DNA from: Rhipicephalus microplus
Taxonomy: Eukaryota > Arthropoda > Arachnida > Ixodida > Ixodidae
NCBI RefSeq assembly: GCF_043290135.1
Contig: NC_134703.1
Location: 112,894,505-112,958,504 of the forward strand
DNA: 64,000 bases
Direction of reading: 5' to 3'
Each line of letters starts with the position of its first letter. The stretch's first letter is position 1. The notes below the pieces were generated by a model that was not told the origin of the DNA, did no database searches, and saw only the letters and a program-made list of their open reading frames with translations. Of this stretch, positions 37,452 through 49,719 are shown piece by piece. A program made the translations under genes and the position numbers.

Positions 37452-37589
37452 AATGGAATACTCGGCGGCACATGGAATGCAAAACTCTACATCCCACATT
37501 AAAGCCACATGCCCCACCATTTCACAATAGCTGCGGTCAAACATCAGAACTCACTCGCACCTCCTAACGCAGTGTACATTTTTGCCTTA

Positions 37590-37700
37590 ACTCTCTTTCT
37601 CTATTTTACTCCCTTATTCCCCTCTCCCTACGTGTGGGGTAGCAAACTGGACGTAGTCTGGTTAACCTCCTCTTATACTCTTTCTCTATGCCTTAGGTCC
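37590..37700 (+). mobile_element. LINE 3'-UTR tail, 5'-truncated copy
   Basis: CCCTCTCCCTACGTGTGGGG, TAGCAAACTGGACGTAGTC and TGGTTAACCTCC match the 3' UTR of the LINE ending at 49719. No coding part remains. Confidence 0.65.
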
Positions 37701-37854
37701 TGCGGTTTATACAGTGTTACATTCTATTAGAAGTAACATTGCATAGTGCAGTCCTTTCTTGTGACATCCCCTCGTACATTTTACCGCTGATGTTTTATTA
37801 TTATAAAGCGACTGTCTACAATGGACACTGTCATATGCATTAGAAGTTATACTT

Positions 37855-38215
37855 TTAGGGGCGAAGCTCTTTAAGGCGTGGGTCTGTCCATCCCTTGTAT
37901 GTGTGTAGTAGAACGTAGCCACCGGTGGCACATAACCGCTCCAGAGCGGGTATGTGCCTCCGGTGGCTACGCACTACTACATACATACAAGGGATGGACA
38001 TATTCACGCCGAAAGCGGGTATGTGCCACACGGAATGCGAGATGGAATATGTCTGTACTTGGAGTGTTCAGTAGATGGACGCGCGGACGGATGGACAGAG
38101 GGGCTAGACGGACGGAAGCAAGAACGAACGGACGGACGGAAGCATGGACGGCCTGATGGATGCTTCGCCCCACTCATCATCATTCACTCCGTGGATATGC
38201 TGTGATTTTTTTTCG
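37855..38215 (+). repeat. GGACGG-minisatellite interspersed repeat, copy 3, with inverted 5' part
   Basis: It starts GGGGCGAAGCTCTTTAAGG, ends CATTCACTCCGTGGATATGC plus a T run and carries a GGACGG array at 38070-38150. Its left part holds two inverted arms of about 58 bp at 37880-37937 and 37945-38000. Confidence 0.75.
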
Positions 38216-39715
38216 TTCATTTTCTTTTTCTTTTCTTAAAAAATGAGTTTCCTTCCGCAGCTTTACAACCATACGACACAGAGACATCATTCATTTTATT
38301 AGGGACTCAAATGAGAACATTATTACGTACAGATATAGGATGTCTGTGTGCTCCCTCCTGCAAGATACGTTTACTGCAGTACAGGACTGCGGGGCACTCT
38401 CTGAAGTCCATGCATTCATAGAAAAAGCGAAGCACACGCTATTTTCTCATCGCTAAAGCCTGCATGTCTAGGCAAACTCGATATATGCGGCCCATGCTTG
38501 ACTTTTGTCAGAACGCTGACCCTCGGACTGAATTCCGAGGGGCAGCGGATGTCACATATAACACGGTGTCACTTAAGTGGAAACCGATGTACAGGAGATA
38601 GGGAGAGTTGGAGTGAGAGAGAGAGAGAGTGCACACATATAGGGCTGTAACAACACTATACGTTTTCAGACATCGGCAAACGACTCTGCGCAAAGCAAAC
38701 AAGTGAGTCGTCCCCACAAAGCTGTTCTGAATCGCTTGAAATGCGTAGGAAGGCAATGCGAATACAACAGCAGCTGCATATAAACGAGGTGAAGTCGAGA
38801 AAATACAGGGTCCATAATTCACGGAAAGACAGAGCATTCCGAGGACTTTTGAAAGCGCCTCGCACTATAACCTTGCTCCGTGGACACTCTTGTGCGCAGT
38901 TGTGGATACAATGATCCCGCTTTCAACACACAGACTTCTTCCCTTCCTCGCGCTCTTGGACTTCCACATTGCAAAGCGCATCTGCATACCTCTATTCACT
39001 TATATATCGCCCCATTGATTGATAGTGTGGACCTGCCCGCAACATGGGCAAGTAAGATGGAGCCTGCAAATGGTGCGCTTGCGCGACAACAGCACCTCGA
39101 GATTTGGGAGTCATATCCGCAATTGAAGCAACGCGCGTCGCTTGGCAGTGCATATGAATACATGGAGGGACTCTGCAACCGGCGGGAAAAAAGAGGTGGA
39201 GGAAAAGTAAGAACGGTCGTGCGTTTAATAAGCCGCACGTGGGGTTTCTGTGCTTCGTGGCAGATCACCTTTTCCAGAAACCTGAATTTCGAATAGCTCT
39301 GTTCATTGATTTTATTTTTATTATGTTTTCCTGCAATAGCGCCTAGAAGTTAGACATTTATTTACTCCATCATTATACTCAGTAAGATTTACAACACGTC
39401 TTGATAAATAAAGATGGCCACACCCACCTTGAAACAAAAAGAATTGACGTAGTTTTTCTATGCAAGTTTTTATCACATTTGTTCGACCTTGTATTTCCTG
39501 CCTGCGCCGAACAATGACTCTGAAAATGGAGAGCAATGCGTAGGCTGCAGCTCGAGAATATAGCTACCACTAAGAATTGAGAAACCTAAATACATGAATG
39601 CGTCAGTTCTGGGAAAAACGGAAGCTTGGAGAGAGAAAAAAATTCGGGAACGCGGGATGTCACTGGAGATGTGTCAGAACTTCGACAACTCCGCTCGTCG
39701 AAGTTTCAATAAAAG

Positions 39716-39720
<5 letters not shown>
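38216..39720. other. No gene seen
   Basis: No recognised gene, RNA or transposon. A short (GA)n tract lies at about 38613-38630. Confidence 0.5.

Positions 39721-39787
<67 letters not shown>
39721..39787. repeat. (TA)n microsatellite
   Basis: Pure TA tract of about 67 bp directly left of the palindrome. Confidence 0.95.
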
Positions 39788-39788
<1 letters not shown>

Positions 39789-39825
39789 CGGACGCTTCGA
39801 CAAGCGGATTGTCTTGAAGGCTGCA

Positions 39826-39897
<72 letters not shown>

Positions 39898-39935
39898 TGC
39901 AGCCTTCAAGACAATCCGCTTGTCGAAGCGTCCGC
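39788..39935. repeat. 148-bp perfect palindrome around a (TA)n core
   Basis: The left arm 39788-39830 begins GCGGACGCTTCGACAAGCGG and the right arm 39893-39935 ends CCGCTTGTCGAAGCGTCCGC. I compared the 43 bases of each arm and found no mismatch. The core is about 62 bp of self-complementary TA. It can form a hairpin or cruciform. Confidence 0.92.
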
Positions 39936-42114
39936 TCCAGCAACACTCCGCGTTCGCTTATTTGTATCTCTACACATCTACAGGACACAAAACATTACTT
40001 GACACGTCTATTGCACCCGTTTGTGAATGGCTATATGTGCTTCTCTCATTGTCATGCTTGATAAAATTGCCATCAACGCTAGCTGCGTTTGTCTTACACC
40101 GTTCCGTAGGTGACTCATTCCTGGCAACGTGCTCTCAATAATCGCGGAACCTTGCATTGCTTTCCATTTAGGAATTGTGCAGCAGGCGGGAAACGAACCA
40201 GAGTCGGCTTAAAATTAGGAAAGTTCATAATGTTAGTCTTGCGCTTAGATCTTATAGTCTAAAGCTTTGCTCTCTTTTTTGAGGATGTTTGTTATGATCT
40301 GCCAAACAAAATACCATTTTGCGAAAAGTTCTGCTTTATGATGATAACGGCTGCACCACGCCTTAGCCTGGAATTACATGGCTCCACATTAGAAATCATC
40401 ATTATGCACTTTCTTGCTCTGAAGTATTCTCACTATCAGGTCACTTCACTTGCTCGCCGCGTTCGGTGGTGCACACTTCCTGGTTGAGACAAACTCGGCT
40501 ATCACCACGGAATACCGCACTTAAAAAGAATACTCAACGTCTGAATGTTGGACGGAGCCGGAAAAAAATGTGCTAAAAGTAAGTGTTGACTAGTTCGACG
40601 TCAGCAAACATGGAGTCGTGACTATGACACACGTGTCTAGCAGTGGCAAATGTATCCGTTGTGTCGGACATGGTTTAGGCCAAGTGGCTACTTGCAATGG
40701 ATTGGTCAGGCTGCATTGCACGAAGACTACGTGTGTAAGGAACGCATCATTCACCTGTGCAAGACGACATGTGCCTTGTAGACTGGAACACGCGTGGCGT
40801 AGCTTCAGAGGATGATCCATGCGTACAGAACCAAAAGGAAGATGCTGCCGCAAGAGCATCTTACAAGAAGACCGTAAAGGCAGAGGTGGGACTACATATC
40901 GATGATTGGTGGAAAATAACGCGGCACGCCCTGAGCATGACAAGCAAGCATATTCTGCCGGAACCTTGTTGGCATGAAATGATCGATGCGTATACAAGGC
41001 AGGAAACACGGAACTAACAGAGAAAGTGAATAGCCCGTAACCGAATAGGTGCCTTCTTTTCTATTGGTTCTTGTCCTACGTTTCCGGTGGTGTGCATACC
41101 AATCAATTGTGGCTCATCGTAGACTTAGCAAGGTTTTTTGAGCTGACACAATGGCGGAAGCAGATGAACGCAGGTGCCGGAAGAATAAGCCGGATATCCG
41201 GAGAGACCCACACACACATACAGTAAGGTAACCAGTTGCTTCGCTAGACAAATAATGAGAACCCTGTTGCTGTTTGTGGTTGACTGGTACGTGAGCATGA
41301 TTGAAAGGATCTCTGGGAAAGCTTGTAAAGCCGAGTGTTTGTGGTCCTGCACATCTTTGAAATATACAGGCTAAGGCGCCAGGGGGGCAGGTATGCACTT
41401 CTATTCAAGTCCGGATTAAACGCTGGCTATATCCAGGAAACCAACCGAAAAATGTCCAGTTTTCTGGCTATATCTAGCACTTTAAGTGCGACTTGGTCAA
41501 GAGAGATGGGTGAAAAATACAGAAAGAAGTACCATTGAGAAAACCACAAGTTGTTTGCTGTCTGCTCAAACTTGGGTAAAATGATCCTGAAAATGGTAGT
41601 AAGGAGAGACTACACACAGACACGTGGTAACTGCTGCAAGCACAATCTTGTTTGAATGATTACATTTTTATGAAAAACGGTGATGGCCTACGCTCTCGGA
41701 ATCACGCATACAGAAATACCGAATAAAGTAGATCAGACAATCACTGCTGCAGTAGCTCTTGTGGTATGAGAACATTGGACGCGTTATCCGTAGGTTGTAG
41801 GTTCGACCCGTACCGTGGCAATCTGTTTTCCCACGTCGGGAAAAGGAGGTGAAGCTTCTCTATGCCCACATAAGATTAGCCTAATCAATCTTAAGGAAGT
41901 GTAGTTTGGATCTCATGACGTGAATTGTTTGCTTGTCTTCATTGCCAATTCGTTCACGGGATCAAAGATTAAAGTTCGTGCGTCACGCGATGTAGAATAC
42001 TAAAAATAGCATCGAATTGTGTTCATGCTAACAAAGACTGTTTACTCGGAGGTGACTAACAAGCAACCCCCCCTGGCTATGGAGCTAGGTTTCGACGTTA
42101 CAAACAGCGGTCTG
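39936..42114. other. No gene; one tRNA-like SINE head
   Basis: At about 41741-41825 (plus) there is a tRNA-like piece with TAGCTCTTGTGG and B box GTAGGTTCGACCCG, followed by a short non-Ruka tail, probably another SINE type. A plus-strand frame at 40757-41017 has no recognised domain. Confidence 0.45.
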
Positions 42115-42126
42115 CACTAAATAAAC

Positions 42127-42189
<63 letters not shown>

Positions 42190-42235
42190 AAAACAACTAA
42201 CTAACTAACTAAATAAATAAATAAATAAATAACGC
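42115..42235. repeat. (AACT)n then (AAAT)n microsatellite
   Basis: About 20 AACT units, one interruption, then AAAT units to 42232. Confidence 0.95.
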
Positions 42236-42589
42236 CTCGTCACGCTTGCGTGTCTGCATGAGATAGAAGAGGCGACGTCTAGCTTGGGCAGACCAAGTAA
42301 ATATTAGTGAAGGTGGAGCCCTTCCGCAGAAAAAAAAAAGAACATGACCCCTGAGTCAGCACGGTCGTTTTCGACTGATGACACCTACGAGAAGCAGCGA
42401 CGCGCGTGGTTGCTATGGCGACGGGTGAGCGTGCCGACGACATGCCTTTCTTGTGGTTGGACCATGGCACTGCCCATCCCAATTCCGAGAGGCAACAAAA
42501 GCGCTGTTACGGTTTCTCAAAGACACCGGCCTGTTTCATCGTTTGTGATGCGAAACTGTTACGAGTCGGCCCAGTCACTGACTTTTTTC

Positions 42590-42705
42590 TCCTCCTCTAT
42601 AACTTTCCTTCCTCCTCCCCTTCCTTAGCGCAGGGTAACCTACCGGGGCTCAGCCCTGGTTAACCGCCCCGCCTTTCTGCTTATTTTCTCTCTCTCTAGA
42701 CAGCG
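42590..42705 (+). mobile_element. LINE 3'-UTR tail, 5'-truncated copy
   Basis: CCTCCCCTTCCTTAGCGCAG, GGTAACCTACCGGGGCTC and TGGTTAACCGCCCCGCC followed by TTTTCTCTCTCTC match the 3' end of the LINE at 49.6-49.7 kb. Confidence 0.65.
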
Positions 42706-44371
42706 GAAGGAGAGAGCGAGAGAGAAAGAAAGGCGCACGTGATGGAATAGCACAGGGTTAACCAGAATCAAAGCAAAAAGAAAGAAAAGACAGGAACTAT
42801 CCGAGAGCCCATCATCAGGCACCATTTGTCCGCTAAAGACTGTCCGACACACCTGCCTGTTTGAAAGCCCGCTGGGCAAATGTAGTTTGAAATTAATGAC
42901 GGTTGATTAACTCCAATCCTAGCATACTGGGAACAGGTGGACTCGTAAAGATTGCAGAGTTAATATTTTTGTAGGTGAAAGGGGACGCAAGGCTGCTCGT
43001 AACTGCACAACTTCGTAACGTAACGCACAACTGCACATATGAAACTCACTTGCGCGATACATTGATCCTTTGTGCAGGGTTATTCAAAACATTGAGGTTG
43101 CGAAGGTTTGATTTACGAGGAAACCTGAAATCTTGTTAGAAAAATTTGCGTAAGTGAATAAGCACTTCATCTGGCAATCAGGTGGCAGCATTACATTTAT
43201 TTGTTTTACTCCACGTCAATGGTCACCCGGAGCATCCGACCAGAGAGCGGTACATATCTTAACTGCGCGGTTGTAAGGAATCCGTGGCATACATTATATC
43301 GGAAAAGTGCCGTGCATGCGTCTTCCTGAACCGCGGATTTTGCAACAGTGCTACAGAATATTTACATGCTCTCAGTCAAATGCGATGTATAGCAAGCAGT
43401 ATAACCTAATGCGTTCAGGACTCATAGAATGAGCTTCGTCCCATCATTTTTTTTTCACTGTACATACGCTTTCATTCCTGTGCCAGCTGATCCAGCTGGT
43501 CGAGCATTCAACGCTGGTGACCAAAGCTCTTAACCATGGCCAATAAGAAATCTCTCTAAGAAGTCCTATTTCGATGTGTATTTCCCGACCGCTCACCAAC
43601 ATGGAAAGCATACAGCATCGGTCAATGAATCACTCGCGTAAGTCTACAATGACAAGGTAAGTTACAAAAAAAGGGGAGGGGGATAATAGGAAGCAGTGTT
43701 CAATAAAAAGACAGGTTGTTACAGCCCCCCTAACGTGACACCTGGGCTGGGAACAAGAAAGCAGTGTGCGCCGATGTTTCCCACTGCAAAACCTTTTCTT
43801 TTCATGGCTGTACTTGCCACCGATGCACCAAAGCACCAAATATATTTCAAGAAGTGTTGTTTGAAATGAATCATTTTGGCTTAGATACGCACGTGTGTGT
43901 CTCTGGTTTCAGATAAGCTTGTGAGCCTTGGTAAATGTCATCGCGGTTTCTGACACCCGCTGCTAAGCCGAACATAGTGTTTCAGGCAGTAACGACAATT
44001 CCTATACTCATGATATGTTTGTATAGACCGGTGGCCAGTAATGGGACTTACACAACTTTTATGACCCCTACCCATTTATGATGAACCATGACGGTAACAT
44101 GACACGCCAACAAGCCGAGATTTTAAGGTGCTTCGCCCGTAAAACGAACCTGGCATACTAGTTCACTCTAAAGATATTCTTAATGGGGAATACCTAAACA
44201 AAACAAAAGCATGGAAACACCCCTTACAAACCTTCATGTTGCAATATAGGATACGGTAGCATTTTGTGGGGTTAATTAAACATCCTACGGTCTTACATAA
44301 TTACCTTCCTAAGCAGCAAGCTTGTCCCGAAAGCGCTCTAGAAATGTCGCTACCTAGGCTACTACCGCATT
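42706..44371. other. No gene seen
   Basis: No recognised gene, RNA or transposon in this stretch. Confidence 0.5.
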
Positions 44372-44385
44372 TTGGTGTTCCTGCT
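44372..44385. repeat. Target-site duplication, left copy
   Basis: TTGGTGTTCCTGCT, identical to 49720-49733. The LINE lies exactly between. A related CTACTRCCGCATTTTGGTG pair at 44359 and 44385 means the exact 5' boundary could be off by a few bases. Confidence 0.8.
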
Positions 44386-44498
44386 ACTGCCGCATTTTGG
44401 TGAAGACGAAGAAGTGTGTTTTGAATAGGAGCTACTTTTGCTAACTCCGGCGTATTTCAGTTGTAAATTAAGTCTGTTGATCAGTTTCCGCTGCTACC

Positions 44499-45894
44499 TT
44501 GGAGGGGATGGAAGTAGACCACCCCGGGCGCCTGCCGGCACCAGCGGCGTCAGCGGCGACCGCCTCCAGGAAGCGGATGAGACAAGCGAGCGACAGCGAC
44601 AGTGAAGATACTCATGCTTACTATCTCAGCAGTGAGAACTTCTCAGATGACGGTTTTCAACCTGTGCTGAGCCGCAAGGCGAAGAGAAGGAACATGAGGA
44701 CATCCTCATCCTCAACTATTCAAACTGTAAGTGAAGCGCCAAAATCGAACACTTATACCATCCTGTTTCTGCCTGCACTTCCTACCGTCAGCATGAAACG
44801 CCTTAACAGACAGTCTGTGTCGAGGTCTCTGGAAACGCTCGTGCCAAATGAGATCACGGACATAAGAGTGAACGCCAGAAAGAATATACTGGCTGTTGAC
44901 GTTTTGCACGGAAGTGCGTTGGGCGTTCTGCGCACTGTAACTGACTTGGACGGCAACCAGGTGCGCTCTCATGTTCCCTTGGGATGTGATGTAGTAACCG
45001 GCGTGATCTACGACATTGATGTCGCTATTTCCAATAAGGACTTACAACTTCTTGTCAAGTCAACATCTGATACTCCAATTGTTGATGTCACCCGGCTAGG
45101 CAAGTCTCGCTGTGTGAAGATTGCGTTTAAGAGCACATCACTCCCCTCTCATGTGAAGGTGGGGTACTTCAGACATGTTGTGCGGCCTTTCATTCCGAAG
45201 CCTCTCCAGTGCCGTAAATGCATGAAACTTGGACATGTGAGCAGCGTCTGCGAGAATTCGGTGGTATGCCACCGCTGCGCCGAGCACCATGAAGCGGATA
45301 AGTGCGTCGCAACTGTTAAGAAATGCTCTAATTGCAATGGATCCCATGAAGCCACATCGAAGGACTGCCCGCGGATTCAGAAGGAAATTGCCATCTTGAA
45401 GGAGATGGTTGCGCGATCACTCATCTCATCGAGAAGCCGCAGCTAAAGTCAGAAGGCGTCGTTCACGTCGACGTCGGTCTTCGAGGACGCCCGCTACCTC
45501 CTCGACACGTTTGCGTGACCCCTCATCAGTACCACCTCCTTTGCCTCCCAGACCACATGCCGTGGGAAAGGCTGTAAAGGACAAAGCCAGTGAGCATACC
45601 CTAACTGCGACAGAGTGCCCTGCACTTCAAGGGGAAGCAGCATCAAGCGAACCGAGGGAGCTTCATGACGGCCAGTCCGCGCTCCCGGTTCGAGATCCTT
45701 CCAACCAAGACAGGCAAGTGACTGCAATCGTGCCGGTTCGAGATCTTTCCAACCAAGACAGGCAAGTGGCTGCAATCGTGCAATCATTAATTGCCACGAT
45801 TCGCACGCTACTGAGCAGCATACAGTCTCCGTCTGCTAAGAGTGCACTGCAAATACTAGATGCACTGAATCCAGTTCTTGCTAACTTCGTATAA
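44499..45894 (+). pseudogene. LINE ORF1, gag-like zinc-knuckle protein, frameshifted
   Basis: The first frame (44499-45446, 315 codons) starts MEGMEVDHPG, has an acidic Ser/Asp-rich N-terminus, a basic KRR patch, and three zinc knuckles at about residues 238-298: CRKCMKLGHVSSVC (CX2CX4HX4C), CHRCAEHHEADKC (CX2CX3HX4C) and CSNCNGSHEATSKDC (CX2CX3HX6C). This is the nucleic-acid-binding gag-like protein of the retrotransposon. The frame breaks near 45413, and a second frame to 45894 carries on with an Arg/Ser-rich region and a Gln/Leu-rich C-terminus. Homologous ORF1s of this type are continuous, so I infer a one-base indel. A 48-bp in-frame tandem duplication (PVRDPSNQDRQVTAIV and a near copy) lies at 45685-45780. 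Confidence 0.8.
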
Positions 45895-45899
45895 GCACA

Positions 45900-48800
45900 A
45901 TGGCTCAACAAAATCTCATCTTCCGCACTAAAGTTAAAAGTGCGTCGATTTTTCAGTGGAATGCCAGAGGCATGAAGTCCCGTATCTCGGACTTTCGCCA
46001 ATTTGTTCGGGCCAATCAATTCCCTATACTTGTCATATGTGAACCAAATGTATCAACGCCTTATAGATTGTCCGGTTATGAAGCTTTTTGTTCAGCCGCT
46101 TGCGAAGAACGAAGCAAAGTAATTGTTTACATTAGCACAGACTTGACTTATCTTTCGCACCCAATAAGTTCAAATGACGACAATCAGTACGTGTGTCTTC
46201 GTGTGAAGAAGAATGCAGTTTCGTTCACGCTTATTGGTGGATATATATGTCCGTCATCGTGATTTGACTGCGACAGATTAGAAGACATCCTAATGAGAAC
46301 CGATGGGCCTTGGATCATCACCGGTGACTTCAATGCCCATCACATGCTTTGGGGAAGCACTAGGATGAATGCCAGGGGCCGGAACCTTGTTACATTCGCT
46401 TCCGATTACGACCTTTCCATCAAGAACGATGGTACCCCCACATATCTGCGGGGTCTCACGTATGGCAGTTGCCTTGACCTGACATTGGTGTCACGGTGCT
46501 TCTCTCACAAAGTTAAGTGGTTTTGCGATATTGAGACTCATGGGAGTGATCACATACCCACCTACGTGACGATCGATGGTATCATAAAAAATTATCTTCC
46601 GGTGTTGCAATTGGCACTGACTGGTCGATGTTTGCATCGCGTGTTGAGAACGCTTGCCAAGAAGGCCTCGCCTGCAGCCTGGAAAATACCATAGTGGAAG
46701 CTATGCAAGCGTCCAAACGCAAATTACCATTTTCGTCTAAAGTAACACAGTTTGACATCGAACTGGAAAAATTACGAGCTATACGAAGGCGTGCGGAACG
46801 ACAATACAGACGCACAAGATCAATTTACGATCTGAGGGAAGCAAGGCGGCTCCAGAAAAAGATTCAACGACGCATTTACAAACTGGAGAGCGAACGCTGG
46901 AAAACATTCTGCGAATCTCTAGACCCTCATAAACCGCTGTCATATATCTGGAGAACAGTTCGTGGTCTTCGCTCCTCTCCACAACAACGGCACCCTTCTA
47001 AGGCTTTGGCACTCCATCATGGAAAAACAGAACTCGAGGTGGCTGAAGAATTTTGCACGAGAGTTGCCGGGAATATTATGAATGAGAGCATCGACGCCGT
47101 GATCGTTCCTGAGACGCGATTACCAGAAATGGACACTCCGTTCACCATGGAAGAACTGGAAGGTGCGTTAGTCGCTTCTAAGCGCATGTCATCGCCAGGT
47201 CCTGATGGTATTACTTATAGTGCGTTGGGACACCTTGGACAAAAAGCTAGAAAAGAACTTTTAACATGCTTCAACAACTCCTGGCTCAGCGGCAGTGTTC
47301 CCCGAGAATGGAAAATAAGTCGATTAATACCACTTTTGAAATCGGGAAAATCACCATTGGACTTGACAGCATATCGCCCTATTGCCCTCGCAAGCTGCCT
47401 CGGAAAAGTGATGGAAAGAATGGTTCTATTTCGTCTCGAGTGGTACTTGGAACGATACACCAAATACCCTTCTTGCATGGCAGGCTTTCGTCGGGGCCGC
47501 TCCTCCATTGACTGTGTCATTGATTTATCGACATTTGTTCAACAAGAAAAAAGTCGCAAGCGCATATCAGTGGCACTCTTTCTTGACGTGAAGGGTGCAT
47601 ATGATAATGTAGCTCACGATTCCATCCTCACTTCTCTCGCAGCAATGGGCATTGGTGGACGAATGTTTCAATGGATAAAAGACTATATAACTGGGAGGGG
47701 TTTCTTTGTGCAAACAGATGAGGGTAAAACTGCTGAACATTACACCTACTGCGGAGTACATCAGGGAGGTGTTTTAAGCCCCACATTGTTCAATGTGGCC
47801 CTCATTGGTCTGGTGAAAGTTCTGCCAAAGTCGGTGTGCCTATCCATATACGCCGATGATATTTGCCTCTGGAGTGCTGCAGTTACTCGCCCTCAGGTGC
47901 GTGCACGAATACAGCGGGCAGCAACCCTCACAACAGCCTACCTTCAGAAACAAGGCCTAAATATATCAACTGTGAAGTGCGCGTTGATGGCGTTTACACG
48001 CAAACCAATGACGCCATACACTGTTTACATCAATGGGCAGAGTGTCAAATATGCACGGACGCATCGTTTCCTGGGCATAATTATCGACAGAAGTCTTTCG
48101 TGGAGCCCACATTGTGCGTACTTGAAGAAGAGACTGCTATCTATTGTGCATATTATGAAATTCTTGTGCGGTAAAGCATGGGGAACTTCTGTGGCCTCCA
48201 TGCTACAGCTGTATAGGGCCCTATTTCTGGGTCTATTGCGCTACAGCTTGCCGGTGCTAACACTTGCAAATCGAATACTCATTCATTAGAGAGTTTGCAG
48301 GGTCAGGCACTGCGTATCTGCCCAGGACTGCCCTGATGCGCTTCTACTTATGCCACAATCATGCTTGCCAAAGACCATCCGGTCAGGACATATATAGTTG
48401 TGGATTGCCTCAGAGCGCACGTTCGACATGCTAGCCGTATCCCCGACCACCACTTGGCCCTTCTACCTTCCGGAAGACCACGTGCTACGTTTTCAGACGT
48501 CATAGCCAAGCACCTAAACAGCATTCCATCAGGATATACGCCAGCTGCGAGAACGGCATGCCCTTTGTGGTGCCTCGACCAGCCGCAAGTACGTCTAGAA
48601 ATTCCGGGAATCAAAAAGAAAAGCAGTCACTCCAGAGTAGCATTGAAGCAAGCAACACTGCTATTATTACATGAGTTGTACTTAGACCGAACGCAGATAT
48701 ACACTGATGGGTCCGTCTCATCCAGCAGCTCATCAGGTGCCGCTGTAATTCCGGCTGCAGAAATGACAATCAAGTTTAAGTTGTCGCATATGACTACATC

Positions 48801-49563
48801 TACGGCATCAGAGCTTGCTGCTATAAGGGCTGCTTTACAATATCTCGTTAAAGAACGTCCAGGAAAATGGGTCATATTCTGTGATTCGAAGGCAGCGCTT
48901 CAGAGTTTGCAGTCTACAATTCGTAGGAGGAGCCATGACCAACTGGTAGAAGAAATAAGACATTGCCATCATGAAGCTCTAGCACGAGGGCATGATATTA
49001 TATATCAATGGCTGCCTGGACATATCGGTATTACCGGAAATCAATTAGCCGATGATGCAGCCCGCTCAGCCCATGAAGAAACCCGTGTAGTCCTGATTCC
49101 TCTATCAAGGAATGATGCAGCAAGACAACTTTACCTGCTGGCTCGAGATCTCACACGCACGTTCTGGTCGTCTACCACCTTCCAAAGTTGTCCATTTTAT
49201 GAACTGGATCCTTCGCTCAAGCTAAAGCTACCATCACACCTTTCCCGCTCCGATGCGACACTGTTATGTCGCCTTTGGTTGGGTGTTGCATTCACAAAGG
49301 CGTACTCCTTTCGCATTGGTATGGCAGACACTCCTACATGTGACTACTGCGGAGATGAAGAGACCATCGAACACGTCCTGTGCAGCTGCGCTTGCTACGA
49401 CACACAGCGATGCCAGCTACGGATGGTTTTGAATCGACTTGACCCCGGACCATTTTGTTTGCAGAAGATACTAGGACCTTGGGCATCTGCCTCAGTTGCG
49501 CAGAAAGCAACTAAAGCACTGCTACTTTACCTTAAGTCAACAAACCTGAGCGACCGCCTGTAA
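45900..49563 (+). pseudogene. LINE ORF2: endonuclease, reverse transcriptase, RNase H, CCHC (broken)
   Basis: ORF2 begins 3 nt after the ORF1 stop. Domains in order: an AP-type endonuclease (SIFQWNARGM, ICEPN, ITGDFNAHH, SDHIPTYVTI) at 45900-46590; reverse transcriptase at 46628-48289 with LIPLLKSGK, AYRPIALASCLGKVMER, GFRRGRSSID, LFLDVKGAYDNV (motif A), HQGGVLSPTLFN (B) and YADD at 47849-47860 (C); RNase H at about 48690-49080 with YTDGS, SELAAIRAAL, CDSKAALQSL and GHIGITGNQLADDAA; and a C-terminal CDYCGDEETIEHVLCSC. Lesions: an in-frame TGA at 46260-46262, a frameshift near 46605, a frameshift near 48285, and a TGA at 48334-48336. All catalytic motifs remain readable, so decay is recent, but no intact ORF2 can be made from this copy. 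Confidence 0.88.
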
Positions 49564-49719
49564 ACTGTGTGTGCTCCCCGAGTGTGCTCGTGATTGTGTG
49601 TACCTTCTCATCTTTCTGCAGCCTCTTTTCTCCCCTTTATCCCTTCCCCAGTGCAGGGTAGCAAACCGGATGTGCGTCTGGTTAACCTCCCTGCCTTTCC
49701 TTGCATCTTTATCTCTCTC

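Larger units (their letters stand above)
44386..49719 (+). mobile_element. Full-length non-LTR retrotransposon (I-like LINE with RNase H)
   Basis: The element is bounded by a 14-bp direct repeat TTGGTGTTCCTGCT at 44372-44385 and 49720-49733, which I read as the target-site duplication. It holds a ~110-bp 5' UTR, a gag-like ORF1, an ORF2 with endonuclease, reverse transcriptase, RNase H and a C-terminal CCHC, and a ~160-bp 3' UTR ending in CTTTATCTCTCTC without a poly(A) run. The domain set fits the I superfamily (I, R1, Loa, Ingi and relatives); the clade needs a phylogeny. Few lesions and a perfect duplication suggest fairly recent insertion, but it is now defective. Confidence 0.9.

Noticed and set aside
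40618..41017. CX2CX4H-like motif (CIRCVGHGLGQVATC) as a gag fragment
   Set aside because: Spacing does not continue as a CCHC knuckle and no retroelement protein surrounds it.
44386..49719. Endogenous virus
   Set aside because: There is no LTR, protease, integrase or envelope. The domain order and the short target-site duplication fit a non-LTR retrotransposon.
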